From NCBI GenBank assembly GCA_022340565.1, contig JAJDNR010000027.1, forward strand, positions 1-47,278: a stretch of 47,278 bases of DNA, given 5' to 3'. This document shows positions 17,306 through 26,062 of this stretch, piece after piece (positions within the stretch are counted from its first letter, which is position 1; each line of letters begins with the position of its first letter). The notes beneath the pieces are model-generated. The model was given only the letters and a program-made list of their open reading frames with translations. It ran no database searches and had not been told where the DNA came from. This stretch comes from Desulfofustis sp. GTDB taxonomy: Bacteria > Desulfobacterota > Desulfobulbia > Desulfobulbales > Desulfocapsaceae. A program made the translations under genes and the position numbers.

Positions 17306-17746
17306 ATGAAAACACAAGACATCCTTGCCGAAAAAGGGACACGGGTCATAACCGTCGAAGAGACGGTGCTGCTCGTTGATGCCGTCTCGATGATGATGAT
17401 CAATCAGATCGGCTGCCTGATCGTCACCAACAACCGCAACGAGGCCATCGGACTCGTCTCCCCGACCGATGTGTTCAGAGCCATTCATCATCATCCGGAA
17501 TATTTGACGACGATCACGGTAAGTGAAATCATGACTAGGAACATCATCGTCGTGACCCCGGAAGACGACGTCGACGATCTGATGGCGATCATGACCGAAA
17601 GCAAGATCCGCCACCTGCCGGTGATCGAACGGGGCAGCCTGGTCGGCCTGATATCGATCGGCGATCTGGTAAGGGCGAAGATCAACGTATGGGATGTCGA
17701 GATTCATTACCTGACCGACTACATCGAGGGAAAAACGGTCAGTTGA
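17306..17746 (+). CDS. Two-CBS-domain protein
   Basis: 146 aa made of a tandem CBS pair (Bateman module). The first covers about residues 8-65 with the segment IGLVSPTDVF and the second about 70-130 with VSEIMTRN and LVGLISIGDLVRAK. Such stand-alone proteins bind adenine nucleotides and regulate a partner. It precedes the Mrp antiporter operon by 223 bp on the same strand; whether it senses energy state for that system is speculation. No strong Shine-Dalgarno beyond a GGGGA upstream of the ATG. Confidence 0.9.
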   Translation: MKTQDILAEKGTRVITVEETVLLVDAVSMMMINQIGCLIVTNNRNEAIGLVSPTDVFRAIHHHPEYLTTITVSEIMTRNIIVVTPEDDVDDLMAIMTESKIRHLPVIERGSLVGLISIGDLVRAKINVWDVEIHYLTDYIEGKTVS

Positions 17747-17969
17747 CTGGCTTCGGGAAACTCACTTATTCACAGCGACATACGTTCAGGGCGCCCAGGA
17801 TGAAATGGACTCCGCGCTCTGTATAGTACTGGCATTGCCGCGGGAGTTGACATATTATAAACACGCGGTTCAGCGTTTGTAAGTTTCCGATCTGAAAGGC
17901 TCCGATCGGTCCGCCCGCAGAACGCAGACTCAGTGATCGGCAGCATTGGTGAACTGGAGGGTGTGCCCT

Positions 17970-18536
17970 GTGAACGTTGAAAACATCTCGCCGGAACACA
18001 TTCCCCCGGTCAGGCGGGTTCGAACTTCCACCTTATCGGCACGAACCAGGAAAGGCATCTCGTTCATCATCGCCTTCTGCATCTGCCTGGCGACCTGGAT
18101 TGTGCTGTCCGGACGGTTTGACGCACTGCATCTCACCCTCGGCGTGCTCGCCAGCGGCGTCGTCGCACTCGGGGCCGGCACCATTCTGATCTCCTGGCGG
18201 GGTTTGGGACGGCTTCCCCGTCAGTGGCTGGGATTCATCGGTTATATCCCCTGGCTCCTCTACCAGATTTTTCTGGCCAATCTGCATGTCCTCTACCTGG
18301 CGTTCCATCCCCGCATGATCGAGTTGATCTCTCCTGAAATCATCCATTTCAAAAGCCGGCTCAAACGGCCGATGTCGCTGTTCATCTTCGCCAATTCAAT
18401 TACCCTGACGCCGGGGACGATCACGGTGTTCGTATCGATAACCGGAGAATTCGCTGTTCATGCCATCGACGAGCCTTCGGCCGCCTCGCTCCCGGGGAAA
18501 ATGGAGGAGAAAGTCGCCCGCCTGATGGGGGAATGA
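17970..18536 (+). CDS. mrpE: Mrp-type cation/proton antiporter subunit E
   Basis: 188 aa from a GTG at 17970, which has GGAGGG eight bases upstream. After a polar N-terminus it has two or three membrane helices (about 24-70) and the MrpE core (IPWLLYQIFLANLHVLYLAF), then a soluble domain with NSITLTPGTITV, a conserved MrpE block. It is the first gene of the antiporter operon and overlaps mrpF by ATGA. MrpE is needed for assembly and stability of the inner-membrane Mrp complex that exports Na+ or other cations in exchange for H+. Confidence 0.9.
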   Translation: MNVENISPEHIPPVRRVRTSTLSARTRKGISFIIAFCICLATWIVLSGRFDALHLTLGVLASGVVALGAGTILISWRGLGRLPRQWLGFIGYIPWLLYQIFLANLHVLYLAFHPRMIELISPEIIHFKSRLKRPMSLFIFANSITLTPGTITVFVSITGEFAVHAIDEPSAASLPGKMEEKVARLMGE

Positions 18537-18817
18537 TGGAGACCTTTTTCCTGTACGCGGCCATCGCTCTGTCACTGATCATGGTTCTGTCGCTGTATCG
18601 GGCGGTGTTCGGCCCCACCGTTCTCGACCGGATGGTCGGGGTCAACGCGATCGGCAGCAAAACCACGGTACTGCTGCTGCTGATCGGCATCATCTACCAG
18701 CGGGTCGAAATGTTCGTCGATATCTCCCTGGCCTACGCGTGCCTGAACTTCATCGCCGTTCTGGCGGCCTCGAGATATTTTCAGAAGCGCAAGGGTCTCT
18801 ACGATGAAGGTCACTGA
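18533..18817 (+). CDS. mrpF: Mrp-type antiporter subunit F
   Basis: 94 aa, three transmembrane helices. The motif YRAVFGPTVLDRMVGVNAI after helix 1 and DISLAYACLNFIAVLA near the end are the MrpF signature; family length is about 90 aa. Its ATG overlaps the mrpE stop, showing translational coupling. It is a small inner-membrane subunit of the Mrp/Mbh module. Confidence 0.93.
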   Translation: MMETFFLYAAIALSLIMVLSLYRAVFGPTVLDRMVGVNAIGSKTTVLLLLIGIIYQRVEMFVDISLAYACLNFIAVLAASRYFQKRKGLYDEGH

Positions 18818-18853
18818 TCGCGCGGGCATTGCACCACTGGTTTCGGAGGGATT

Positions 18854-19186
18854 GTGATTTCGTTTCTGGCAGCCGTTTTGATTGTTCTGGGACTCTTTTT
18901 CTTTGCCGGCGGATCGGTCGGCATCCTGCGTTTTCCCGATTTCTATTCGAGGCTTCACCCCGCCGGTAAACTTGATACCATGGGGCTTCTGCTAAGCCTC
19001 ACCGGCATCGCCCTCTACGTGGTCCAGGACCTCACCCTGTCAGCCATTCTCACCGCCCTGAAGATCATGCTGATCGTGGTGTTCGTGTTCATTACCAGCC
19101 CCACCGCCACCCACGCCATCCTCGACGCCGGCGTCAGGGCCGGGCTGAGTCCGTGGACAGCCCCCGGCAAAAGAGGCCGCACATGA
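18854..19186 (+). CDS. mrpG: Mrp-type antiporter subunit G
   Basis: 110 aa with three membrane helices. The GSVGILRFPDFYSRLHPAGK block with the following DTMG is characteristic of MrpG/MbhC. The start is a GTG at 18854 with GGAGGG immediately upstream (18845-18850). Its stop overlaps the next gene by ATGA. Confidence 0.93.
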   Translation: MISFLAAVLIVLGLFFFAGGSVGILRFPDFYSRLHPAGKLDTMGLLLSLTGIALYVVQDLTLSAILTALKIMLIVVFVFITSPTATHAILDAGVRAGLSPWTAPGKRGRT

Positions 19187-19428
19187 TCTGGCAGCTCGAT
19201 CTGATCATCCTGCTGATCGTCATCATCTGCGGGATTGCGGCCATATCCATCAGGGACCTGCTCGGCGCGGCGATCATGTTCGGAGCCTACAGCTTCATGA
19301 TGTGTCTGCTCTGGTCCATCATGGGGGCGGTCGATGTTTCCTTTACCGAGGCCTCGGTGGGGGCCGGGGTGAGCACCGTGTTCTTTGTCGCGGCGGTTTT
19401 CAGGACAACGAGGAGGACCAGGGATTGA
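19183..19428 (+). CDS. MbhD-like (DUF4040) antiporter subunit
   Basis: 81 aa, three hydrophobic helices, with RDLLGAAIMFGAYSF and a conserved central acidic turn GAVDVSFTEASVGAGVS. It corresponds to the part of MrpA after its NuoL-like domain and to the separate MbhD subunit of archaeal membrane-bound hydrogenases. Start at ATG 19183, overlapping the mrpG stop, and its own stop overlaps the next gene's TTG. Its existence as a separate gene marks the operon as Mbh-like rather than classical seven-gene Mrp. Confidence 0.88.
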   Translation: MIWQLDLIILLIVIICGIAAISIRDLLGAAIMFGAYSFMMCLLWSIMGAVDVSFTEASVGAGVSTVFFVAAVFRTTRRTRD

Positions 19429-20255
19429 GACTGTTGGGGTTCATAACGGTGGTCCTGCTGGGGGGGCTGTTGTTTCATCTCTCCCTCGACTTCCCCGACC
19501 TGGGCGATGCGTCTTCGCCGGCCGCCACCCACGTTTCACCCTATTACATCGAGCATACCATGGAGGACACCTCGGTTCCCAACATCGTGACCGCGGTACT
19601 CGCCGATTACCGGGGGTATGACACCCTGTTCGAAACCGCGGTGATTTTTTCCGCGGGTCTGGCCTGTTTCTTCCTGATGCGAATTTCCGAGCGCACCGCC
19701 CCCAAAGCCAGATTCTACCGCCACCTGCCCACCGGGCTGACCCTGCGCATCGAAAAAGGCGGGAAAATCCCGGAAGATACCAGGGAGTTCGAACGCATCG
19801 ACAGCGTCTGGGTGCCCTACGACGTGATCATCACCATGACCTGCCGGCTGGTCGTCCCCTTTATCCAGCTCTTCGCCCTCTACGTGATCGCCCACGGCCA
19901 CCACAGCCCGGGCGGCGGCTTCCAGGGAGGAGTCATCTTCGGTGCGGCGATCATTCTCTACGCCATCTCCAACAACCTCAGAAGAACGCTGCGGCGCATG
20001 AGCGAGCGGATGAGTGCGCTGTTCGGGTCGGTGGGGGTAATCATTTACGGCGGCACCGGGATGCTCTGTCTGCTGCTCGGTGCCGGTTTTCTCGACTACC
20101 GCGGGATGGCCTCGCTGCTCGGCGTCGATCCGGTAAGCGCCCGGTCGTACTCCATCCTGATCGTCGAGACCGGGGTAGGGCTGGCGGTGACCGCGGTGAT
20201 GGTATGGATCTACTACAACCTCTCTTCCGCAGGCAAACAGGACGAAGGATTATAA
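19425..20255 (+). CDS. mrpB: MbhE-like / MrpB fusion antiporter subunit
   Basis: 276 aa, TTG start at 19425 overlapping the previous stop (TTGA), with GAGGAGG just upstream. Residues 1-90 have a signal-anchor-like helix, a short extracytoplasmic loop with NIVTAVLADYRGYDTLFET (the MbhE-type motif) and a second helix. The C-terminal part (about 135-270) is MnhB/MrpB with FALYVIAHGHHSPGGGFQGG, the family hallmark. In classical Mrp these segments are the C-terminus of MrpA and the separate MrpB, so here MbhE and MrpB are joined. Confidence 0.88.
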   Translation: MRLLGFITVVLLGGLLFHLSLDFPDLGDASSPAATHVSPYYIEHTMEDTSVPNIVTAVLADYRGYDTLFETAVIFSAGLACFFLMRISERTAPKARFYRHLPTGLTLRIEKGGKIPEDTREFERIDSVWVPYDVIITMTCRLVVPFIQLFALYVIAHGHHSPGGGFQGGVIFGAAIILYAISNNLRRTLRRMSERMSALFGSVGVIIYGGTGMLCLLLGAGFLDYRGMASLLGVDPVSARSYSILIVETGVGLAVTAVMVWIYYNLSSAGKQDEGL

Positions 20256-20256
20256 C

Positions 20257-20679
20257 ATGGAGTCCCTGGCCACCTTCATCCTCACCAAGTACAATTACTG
20301 GGCGGTGATTATTCTGCTCGTCATTGGCCTGTACGCGATGATCGCCAAAAAGAACCTGGTGAAGAAGATCATCGGCATGAACATCTTCCAGACCGCCATC
20401 ATCCTTTTCTACGTATCCATCGGCACCAAGAGAGGCGCGACGCTGCCGATCATCGAACACGCCTACGGCGATTCAGCGCATGCGGTGCATGCCGCCGACT
20501 ATATCAACCCCCTGCCCCACGTGTTGATGCTGACCGCCATTGTGGTTTCGGTGGCAACACTGGGAGTGGCGCTGGCGCTGGCGATGAAAATTCATGCCCA
20601 GTACGGAACCCTGGAGGAGGACGAGATCCAGGAAAAAATCATGGAGTCCGAACCGGGAAGCACAAGCACATCCGGCTGA
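20257..20679 (+). CDS. mrpC: Mrp-type antiporter subunit C
   Basis: 140 aa, a NuoK-like subunit with three helices. Conserved NuoK/MrpC features are KKIIGMNIFQTAIILF and the INPLPHVLMLTAIVVSVATLGVALAL block. It starts one base after the mrpB stop. A charged tail of about 25 residues follows the last helix. It forms part of the ion path next to the large antiporter subunits. Confidence 0.93.
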   Translation: MESLATFILTKYNYWAVIILLVIGLYAMIAKKNLVKKIIGMNIFQTAIILFYVSIGTKRGATLPIIEHAYGDSAHAVHAADYINPLPHVLMLTAIVVSVATLGVALALAMKIHAQYGTLEEDEIQEKIMESEPGSTSTSG

Positions 20680-20730
20680 CCACCGGCGGCCGTCGACCGC
20701 TACTGCCGTCAGCCACAGACCTGGAGATGG

Positions 20731-22242
20731 ATGAAAGAACAGCTGCCCGCACTGATCGTTGCCGTTCCCCTGCTCGCCGCCCTGCTGGTGACGGCGCTCT
20801 GGTGGTTCGACCGGAGACTGTGTTTTCCGATCGCCATCGCCGCCGTCGGCGCCTCGCTGGCGGCCGCCGTGACCCTGTTGCTGCGGGTGCTGTCGGAAGG
20901 AGCGGTGGATTACTACCTGGGAGGCTGGCCGCCTCCGGTGGGCATCGCCTACAGGATCGATCATCTCAACGGCCTGATCGCCGTCGCCGTGTCCCTGGTG
21001 TCGTTTCTCAACCTGGCAGCCTGCAGAACGGTCGCCGAACAGGAATTTCGGGAAAAAACAGGCGCCTTCTACGCGCTCTACCTGCTCTTCACCACCGGGC
21101 TTCTGGGTATACTCATCACCGGCGACGCGTTCAATCTCTATGTACTGCTCGAGATCAGTTCCCTCACCGGATACGCACTGCTCGGCCTGGGGCCGGGACG
21201 GGCGTTTCTGTCGGGCCTCAACTACGTGTTCATGGGCACCGTCGGAGCCAGCCTGTATCTACTCGGCATCGGCTACCTCTATGTGATCACCGGCTCCCTG
21301 AACATGGCCGACATCGCCGCAATCCTGCCGTCGCTGCTGCCCTCGAACCTGGTCATCATGGCTTTTGTTCTGTGCCTCACCGGCCTGTTCGTAAAAATGG
21401 CCCTTCTCCCCCTTCACGGCTGGCTTCCCAATGCCTATACCTATGCCCCCTCGATGGTCAGCAGCCTGATTGCACCGCTGACCACCAAGGTGATGATCTA
21501 TGTGATGATCAGGATCACGCTGAGCGTCTTCAGCTTCGATTTCGCCTTCGACGAAACGCTGCTGCGGCTGCCGATCCTGTGGCTGGCGATCCTGGCGATC
21601 ACCATCGGTTCGCTGATGGCCCTGTCCCAGCGGCGCCTGAAAAAGATGCTGAGCTATATCGTGGTTGCGGAAGTGGGCTACATGGTCGGCGGGTTCTGGC
21701 TCGGCAACCGCTCCGGCATGAGCGGCGCGGTTCTGCACATCATCAACGACGCGTTCATGACCCTGTGCGTCTTTCTGGCGGCAGGAGCGATCGCCTTCAA
21801 GGCCGAAGACGACCGTCTGAGAAACCTTACCGGGCTGTTTCGCACCATGCCGGCGACTATGGCGGCGCTGGTGGTCGGGGCCCTGTCCCTGATCGGCATC
21901 CCCCCGACCTGCGGCTTCTTCAGCAAGTGGTATCTGATATCGGGAGGGATCGAGGCCGGCCAGTACGGATTCGTGGCGGCGCTGATCTTCAGCAGCCTGG
22001 TCAACGGCATATTGTTCTTTCGTGTCTTTGAGATCTGCTACTTCGAACCAACATCACCGCCACATGCCTACCGCTACCGCCGGACCGTTCCGGCCGCCGG
22101 CACTGGAGCCGTTACCGAAGCTCCGGCGGATCTGCTCACGGTGCTGATCGCCACAGCGGTTCTGTTGATTGTGCTGGGCCTCTATTCAGGGGAGATCGTC
22201 ACCAGGGTCATCCACCTCGCGCTTCCGCCGGGGCTGAGCTGA
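20731..22242 (+). CDS. mrpD: Mrp-type antiporter large subunit D (first copy)
   Basis: 503 aa, about 14 membrane helices of the NuoL/M/N-MrpD family. The pump residues are conserved: Glu141 in LYVLLEISSL (helix 5) and Lys222 in GLFVKMALLPLHGWLP (helix 7), with further conserved lysines in SQRRLKKMLSY. Of the three large subunits in this operon it most resembles ordinary MrpD. It starts at ATG 20731, 51 bp after mrpC, with GGAG upstream. It should translocate H+ across the inner membrane. Confidence 0.92.
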   Translation: MKEQLPALIVAVPLLAALLVTALWWFDRRLCFPIAIAAVGASLAAAVTLLLRVLSEGAVDYYLGGWPPPVGIAYRIDHLNGLIAVAVSLVSFLNLAACRTVAEQEFREKTGAFYALYLLFTTGLLGILITGDAFNLYVLLEISSLTGYALLGLGPGRAFLSGLNYVFMGTVGASLYLLGIGYLYVITGSLNMADIAAILPSLLPSNLVIMAFVLCLTGLFVKMALLPLHGWLPNAYTYAPSMVSSLIAPLTTKVMIYVMIRITLSVFSFDFAFDETLLRLPILWLAILAITIGSLMALSQRRLKKMLSYIVVAEVGYMVGGFWLGNRSGMSGAVLHIINDAFMTLCVFLAAGAIAFKAEDDRLRNLTGLFRTMPATMAALVVGALSLIGIPPTCGFFSKWYLISGGIEAGQYGFVAALIFSSLVNGILFFRVFEICYFEPTSPPHAYRYRRTVPAAGTGAVTEAPADLLTVLIATAVLLIVLGLYSGEIVTRVIHLALPPGLS

Positions 22243-22311
22243 GCATGCAGGCGGCGGCGGAAATAAGCGGCGCAGCCCTGGCGGCGGGAACCTCGTCCGG
22301 AGGCCGATACC

Positions 22312-23808
22312 ATGACCGTTGAACCGCTGCAAACCATGGTATCAATCAGACCGCTGATCGCCGTACTGGTTTCGCTGCTGGTCATCCCTATACTGATGTC
22401 GTCGGCCCGCTCCCCCAACGTCCGGGAGGCGTGGACGCTGGGCGCCGCGGCGCTCAAGTTCCTGGTGGTCGCCTCGATGCTGCCGCTGGTGCTCGGCGGG
22501 TTCCAGATCGAATATTCCATCGCCCGGGTGCTGCCCGGCTACGGGCTCGAACTAAGGGTCGACGCGCTGGGCATGCTGTTCGCGCTGGTGTCGTCTTCGC
22601 TGTGGATCGTCACCTCGATCTATTCCATCGGCTACATGAGGGGGCTGAAGGAACATGCGCAGACCAGGTATTACTGCTTCTTTGCGCTCTCCCTCTCTGC
22701 CACCATCGGTGTCGCATTCTCGGCAAACCTACTGACCATGTACCTCTTCTATGAGGTGCTGTCGCTCGCCACCTATCCGCTGGTCACCCATCACCAGGAT
22801 CCCGAGGCCCGCAGTTCCGGCCGGAAATACCTGGTTTTCATTCTCGGCACCTCCATCGCCATGGTTCTGCCGGCGATGGTGTTCATCGCCCAGAAAACCG
22901 GCACGCTTACCTTTGCACCGCAGGGGATCGCCGCCGGCACCATAGGCCCCCAGGCTGCGACGGTACTGCTGCTGCTCTTTGTGTTCGGCTTTGCCAAGGC
23001 GGCTTTAATGCCGTTTCACGCCTGGCTGCCGGCGGCGATGGTCGCCCCGACCCCGGTGAGCGCGCTGCTGCACGCCGTCGCCGTCGTCAAGGTCGGAGTG
23101 TTCTGCATCCTCAGGGTGATGACCTCGATTTTCGGCACCGGGATGCTGACCGACCTGAACATCTCCACGGCCGTCTGCACCATCGCGGCCTTCACGATGA
23201 TCGTTTCGTCCCTGATCGCGCTCAGCCAGGACGGGCTGAAACGGCGGCTCGCCTTTTCCACCATCGGCCAGCTCTCCTACATCGTACTGGGAGCGGCCCT
23301 GTTGTCCAAGAGCGGTCTGATCGGCGCGGCGCTGCATATTGCCATGCACGCCTTCGGCAAGATCACCCTGTTCTTCTGCGCCGGCGCCATCTTCGTTGCC
23401 AGCGGGGTGAAAAACGTCAGCGGGATGGCGGGCATCGGCAGGCGTATGCCGCTCACCATGGCGGCATTTTTCATCGGGTCCCTGAGCGTGATCGGCCTGC
23501 CCCCGGGCGGCGGTTTCATCAGCAAGTGGCATCTGGCGATCGGAACGGTGGAAGCGCACCAGTTCGTGATGCTGGCGGCGCTGCTGGTCAGTTCGCTGCT
23601 CAATGCGGCCTACTTCCTGCCGGTCGTCTACCGCGCCTTTTTCTGCCCCGAGCCGGAGTCTCTGTTCACCGGCCCGGTTCAGGAAGCGCCGACCTGGTGT
23701 CTGCTTCCGCCGCTGCTGACCGCGGCGGCCTCGGTGGTTCTGTTTTTTTATCCCCAGCCGTTTCTGGACCTGGCCCGGCTGGCGGCTCAGTCGATTTTTG
23801 GAGGATGA
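22312..23808 (+). CDS. Mrp-type antiporter large subunit (second MrpD-like copy)
   Basis: 498 aa, about 14 helices, same superfamily. It keeps Glu148 (LFYEVLSLATYPL) and Lys229 (GFAKAALMPFHAWLP), and SALLHAVAVVKVGVF in helix 8, so it should be able to move protons. It follows the first copy after 69 bp. Together with the third copy it takes the place of MrpA, which is absent as a single long gene. Which of the copies is the functional MrpA-N equivalent cannot be decided by eye. Confidence 0.92.
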   Translation: MTVEPLQTMVSIRPLIAVLVSLLVIPILMSSARSPNVREAWTLGAAALKFLVVASMLPLVLGGFQIEYSIARVLPGYGLELRVDALGMLFALVSSSLWIVTSIYSIGYMRGLKEHAQTRYYCFFALSLSATIGVAFSANLLTMYLFYEVLSLATYPLVTHHQDPEARSSGRKYLVFILGTSIAMVLPAMVFIAQKTGTLTFAPQGIAAGTIGPQAATVLLLLFVFGFAKAALMPFHAWLPAAMVAPTPVSALLHAVAVVKVGVFCILRVMTSIFGTGMLTDLNISTAVCTIAAFTMIVSSLIALSQDGLKRRLAFSTIGQLSYIVLGAALLSKSGLIGAALHIAMHAFGKITLFFCAGAIFVASGVKNVSGMAGIGRRMPLTMAAFFIGSLSVIGLPPGGGFISKWHLAIGTVEAHQFVMLAALLVSSLLNAAYFLPVVYRAFFCPEPESLFTGPVQEAPTWCLLPPLLTAAASVVLFFYPQPFLDLARLAAQSIFGG

Positions 23809-23814
23809 GGGAAT

Positions 23815-23943
23815 ATGAATGACGGGCAGGAAAAGATGACCCTCGAACATGAACCGGTTCCCGGCTATCGAACCGCATTTTATATCGCGCTGGCGGTGGG
23901 GGTCTGCTACCTGGCCGTCATTTTCGGCCGCGCCCTTTTCTGA
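23815..23943 (+). CDS. Small single-helix membrane protein in the antiporter operon
   Basis: 42 aa: a polar N-terminal half (MNDGQEKMTLEHEPVPGYR) and one transmembrane helix (about residues 20-41, ending GRALF). It starts 6 bp after the previous stop with GAGG upstream, and its position within the tightly packed operon supports it being real. I do not recognise a named family; it is likely an accessory subunit of this Mrp variant. Confidence 0.7.
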   Translation: MNDGQEKMTLEHEPVPGYRTAFYIALAVGVCYLAVIFGRALF

Positions 23944-23970
23944 GGCCCAGAAGACCGGACCAAAGGAGAC

Positions 23971-24234
23971 ATGAGGATGAAAAAAGAGCTGACTCTGTTC
24001 GACAATCCCAGAAACGTGAAACGTTTTCTGTATATGTTCTACGGATGCCTGGTAGTACTGCTGTGCATCGACCCGTTCGTTCATAAACACGGGGAATTTG
24101 CCTGGGAAGAGGCTCCGCAGTTTTTCGCCGCCTACGGCTTCGTGTCCTGCGTACTGCTGATCTTTGTCGCCAAGGTTCTGCGCCGCTGGGTGAAACGGGA
24201 TGAAGATTATTACACACGAGACGGTGATCGCTGA
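23971..24234 (+). CDS. Small two-helix membrane protein in the antiporter operon
   Basis: 87 aa. Two hydrophobic helices (about 18-37 and 50-70) are joined by a loop with HKHGEFAWEE and followed by a charged C-terminus. AAAGGAGA precedes the ATG at 23971; ATG 23977 is an alternative. It lies 27 bp after the 42-aa gene and 12 bp before the third large subunit, so it is co-translated with antiporter genes. No classical Mrp subunit corresponds to it; an accessory or assembly role is inferred. Confidence 0.8.
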   Translation: MRMKKELTLFDNPRNVKRFLYMFYGCLVVLLCIDPFVHKHGEFAWEEAPQFFAAYGFVSCVLLIFVAKVLRRWVKRDEDYYTRDGDR

Positions 24235-24246
24235 GGCTCGACCGAA

Positions 24247-26049
24247 ATGAACCCGGCCGTCCTGATAGGAGGTTTTCCACCTGCCCTGCTGCTCGTCGGC
24301 GGAGCCCTGCTGGTTCCGGTGCTGAAGGGCAGGGCCAAGCAGGGGCTGCTGCTGGCGCTGCCGGTGCTGGCCTTTCTCACCATCTTCTTCACCGAAGCCG
24401 GAAGCACCTGGATATTCACCGTCCTGGGTCACCAGCTGACCCTTTTCAAAATCGACGCACTGAGCCGCGTCTTCGGCTATATTTTCTGTATCGTCACCTT
24501 CCTGGGCATGCTCTTCGCCGTCGATATCGGCGACGATCTCCAGTACTGCTCGGCGCTGGCATATGGGGGCGGGGCACTGGGCGTGACCTTTGCCGGCGAC
24601 GTGTTCTCGCTCTACATCTTCTGGGAGGTCATGGCGGTCGCTTCGACCTTTCTGATCCTCGCCCGGCGGACCGACGCATCCCAGGCCGCCGCCCTGCGCT
24701 ATATCCTGGTGCATGTGGTCGGCGGGCTCTGCTTGTTGGCGGGAATCCTCCTCTATGTCGGCCGCACCGGCACCACCGGCTTCGACTATGTCGGCCTGGC
24801 CGGCGTCGATTCCTGGCTGATATTCATCGGCATTGCCGTCAACGCCGCGATCCCGCCGCTCCACCCGTGGCTCAGCGACGCCTATCCGGAGGCGACCGTA
24901 CCCGGGGCCGTGTTTTTGAGCGCCTTTACCACCAAGAGCGCGGTGTACCTGATGGCCCGGATGTTTCCGGGCACCGAACTGCTCATCTGGCTGGGGGCGG
25001 TGATGACCGCGATCCCGATCTTCTACGCGGTGCTGGAGAACGACATCCGCCGGGTGCTCGCCTACAGTCTGATCAACCAGGTCGGCTTCATGATGTGCGG
25101 CATCGGCATTGGTACCGCGCTGGCCATCAACGGTACGGTGTCCCATGCCTTCTGTCATATCCTCTACAAGGCACTGCTGTTCATGGCCGCGGGATCGGTG
25201 CTGCACGTCACCGGCAGGATCCGCTGCACGGACCTCGGCGGGCTCTACAAGACCATGCCCCTGACCTGCCTGTTCTGCATCGTCGGGGCTGCTTCGATAT
25301 CCGCGTTTCCGCTGTTCAGCGGCTTCGTGTCCAAATCGATGATCATCAGCGCCGCTGCCCACGACAAGCTCGTGGTCGTGTGGCTGATACTCCAGTTTGC
25401 CTCGGCCGGCGTGTTCCACCATGCGGGCATCAAGGTCCCCTATTTCATGTTCTTCGGCCACGACTCCGGCCTGCGGGCCCAGGAGCCGCCGCGAACCATG
25501 CTCCTGGCGATGGGAATCGCCGCTTTCATCTGCGTGTTTCTGGGGGTTTACCCGTACCCGCTCTACGCTATCCTGCCGTATCCGGTCGACTACCTCCCCT
25601 ACACCGGCGCCCATGTAGTCGGTCAACTGCAGCTCCTGATGTTCGGGGCCCTGGCCTTCTGCCTGCTGATCCTGTCCGGCTATTACCCGGCCGAGATGCG
25701 GGCCATCAACCTGGATACGGACTGGTTCTACCGGGTCTTCTCGGTGCGCTTCTACGATGTCGTCGATGGCGGGCTGAACCGGCTGAACCGGTTCTGTGAG
25801 GCGATCTTCGTGCAGCGGTTCACCGCCGGACTCGCCCGGTGGTCGGAGCACGGCGCCGCGCGACTACTGATACTGGCGATGCTCCCGGTATGGAAGATTC
25901 TGAAATTGTCCGATGACCAGCAGGCTCAGCTGAGCAGCCGGATCACCATGCTGATCCGCAACAATGCGGTGCCGATCGGCATCAGCGTCGCCGGCGCGGC
26001 GCTGCTGCTGTCGGTGCTCTACGTTCTGCACGGGCCGCGCATAACCTGA
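24247..26049 (+). CDS. Mrp-type antiporter large subunit (third copy, helix-7 lysine missing)
   Basis: 600 aa, about 100 residues longer than the other two copies, with an extra C-terminal amphipathic region and a terminal helix. Glu127 (LYIFWEVMAV) is conserved, but the helix-7 lysine is replaced by Asn199 in IAVNAAIPPLHPWLSDA. Other conserved charges such as the lysine in FLSAFTTKSAVYL remain. It is therefore a divergent NuoL/N-like subunit that may move ions differently or serve a structural role. The long C-terminus is reminiscent of the lateral extension of NuoL/MrpA, but this is uncertain. Confidence 0.9.
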   Translation: MNPAVLIGGFPPALLLVGGALLVPVLKGRAKQGLLLALPVLAFLTIFFTEAGSTWIFTVLGHQLTLFKIDALSRVFGYIFCIVTFLGMLFAVDIGDDLQYCSALAYGGGALGVTFAGDVFSLYIFWEVMAVASTFLILARRTDASQAAALRYILVHVVGGLCLLAGILLYVGRTGTTGFDYVGLAGVDSWLIFIGIAVNAAIPPLHPWLSDAYPEATVPGAVFLSAFTTKSAVYLMARMFPGTELLIWLGAVMTAIPIFYAVLENDIRRVLAYSLINQVGFMMCGIGIGTALAINGTVSHAFCHILYKALLFMAAGSVLHVTGRIRCTDLGGLYKTMPLTCLFCIVGAASISAFPLFSGFVSKSMIISAAAHDKLVVVWLILQFASAGVFHHAGIKVPYFMFFGHDSGLRAQEPPRTMLLAMGIAAFICVFLGVYPYPLYAILPYPVDYLPYTGAHVVGQLQLLMFGALAFCLLILSGYYPAEMRAINLDTDWFYRVFSVRFYDVVDGGLNRLNRFCEAIFVQRFTAGLARWSEHGAARLLILAMLPVWKILKLSDDQQAQLSSRITMLIRNNAVPIGISVAGAALLLSVLYVLHGPRIT

Positions 26050-26062
26050 GTCGAGGTGAGCC

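Noticed and set aside
17847-17852. TTGACA as a -35 for the antiporter operon
   Set aside because: No acceptable -10 at 16-18 bp downstream; the AT-rich block follows too closely.
17970-20255. A membrane-bound hydrogenase (Mbh) rather than an antiporter
   Set aside because: The gene order is Mbh-like, but no hydrogenase or NuoB/C/D-type subunits, nickel ligands or iron-sulfur proteins follow; only antiporter-module genes are present.
20727-22031. A long alternative frame inside the first MrpD-like gene
   Set aside because: Arg/Ser/Pro-rich composition and no motifs; the other frame encodes a complete 14-helix subunit with catalytic Glu and Lys.
23005-25851. A very long antisense open frame over two antiporter genes
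   Set aside because: It lies opposite two clear MrpD-like genes, has low-complexity Gln/Asp/Gly/His-rich composition typical of antisense GC-rich frames, and no domain.
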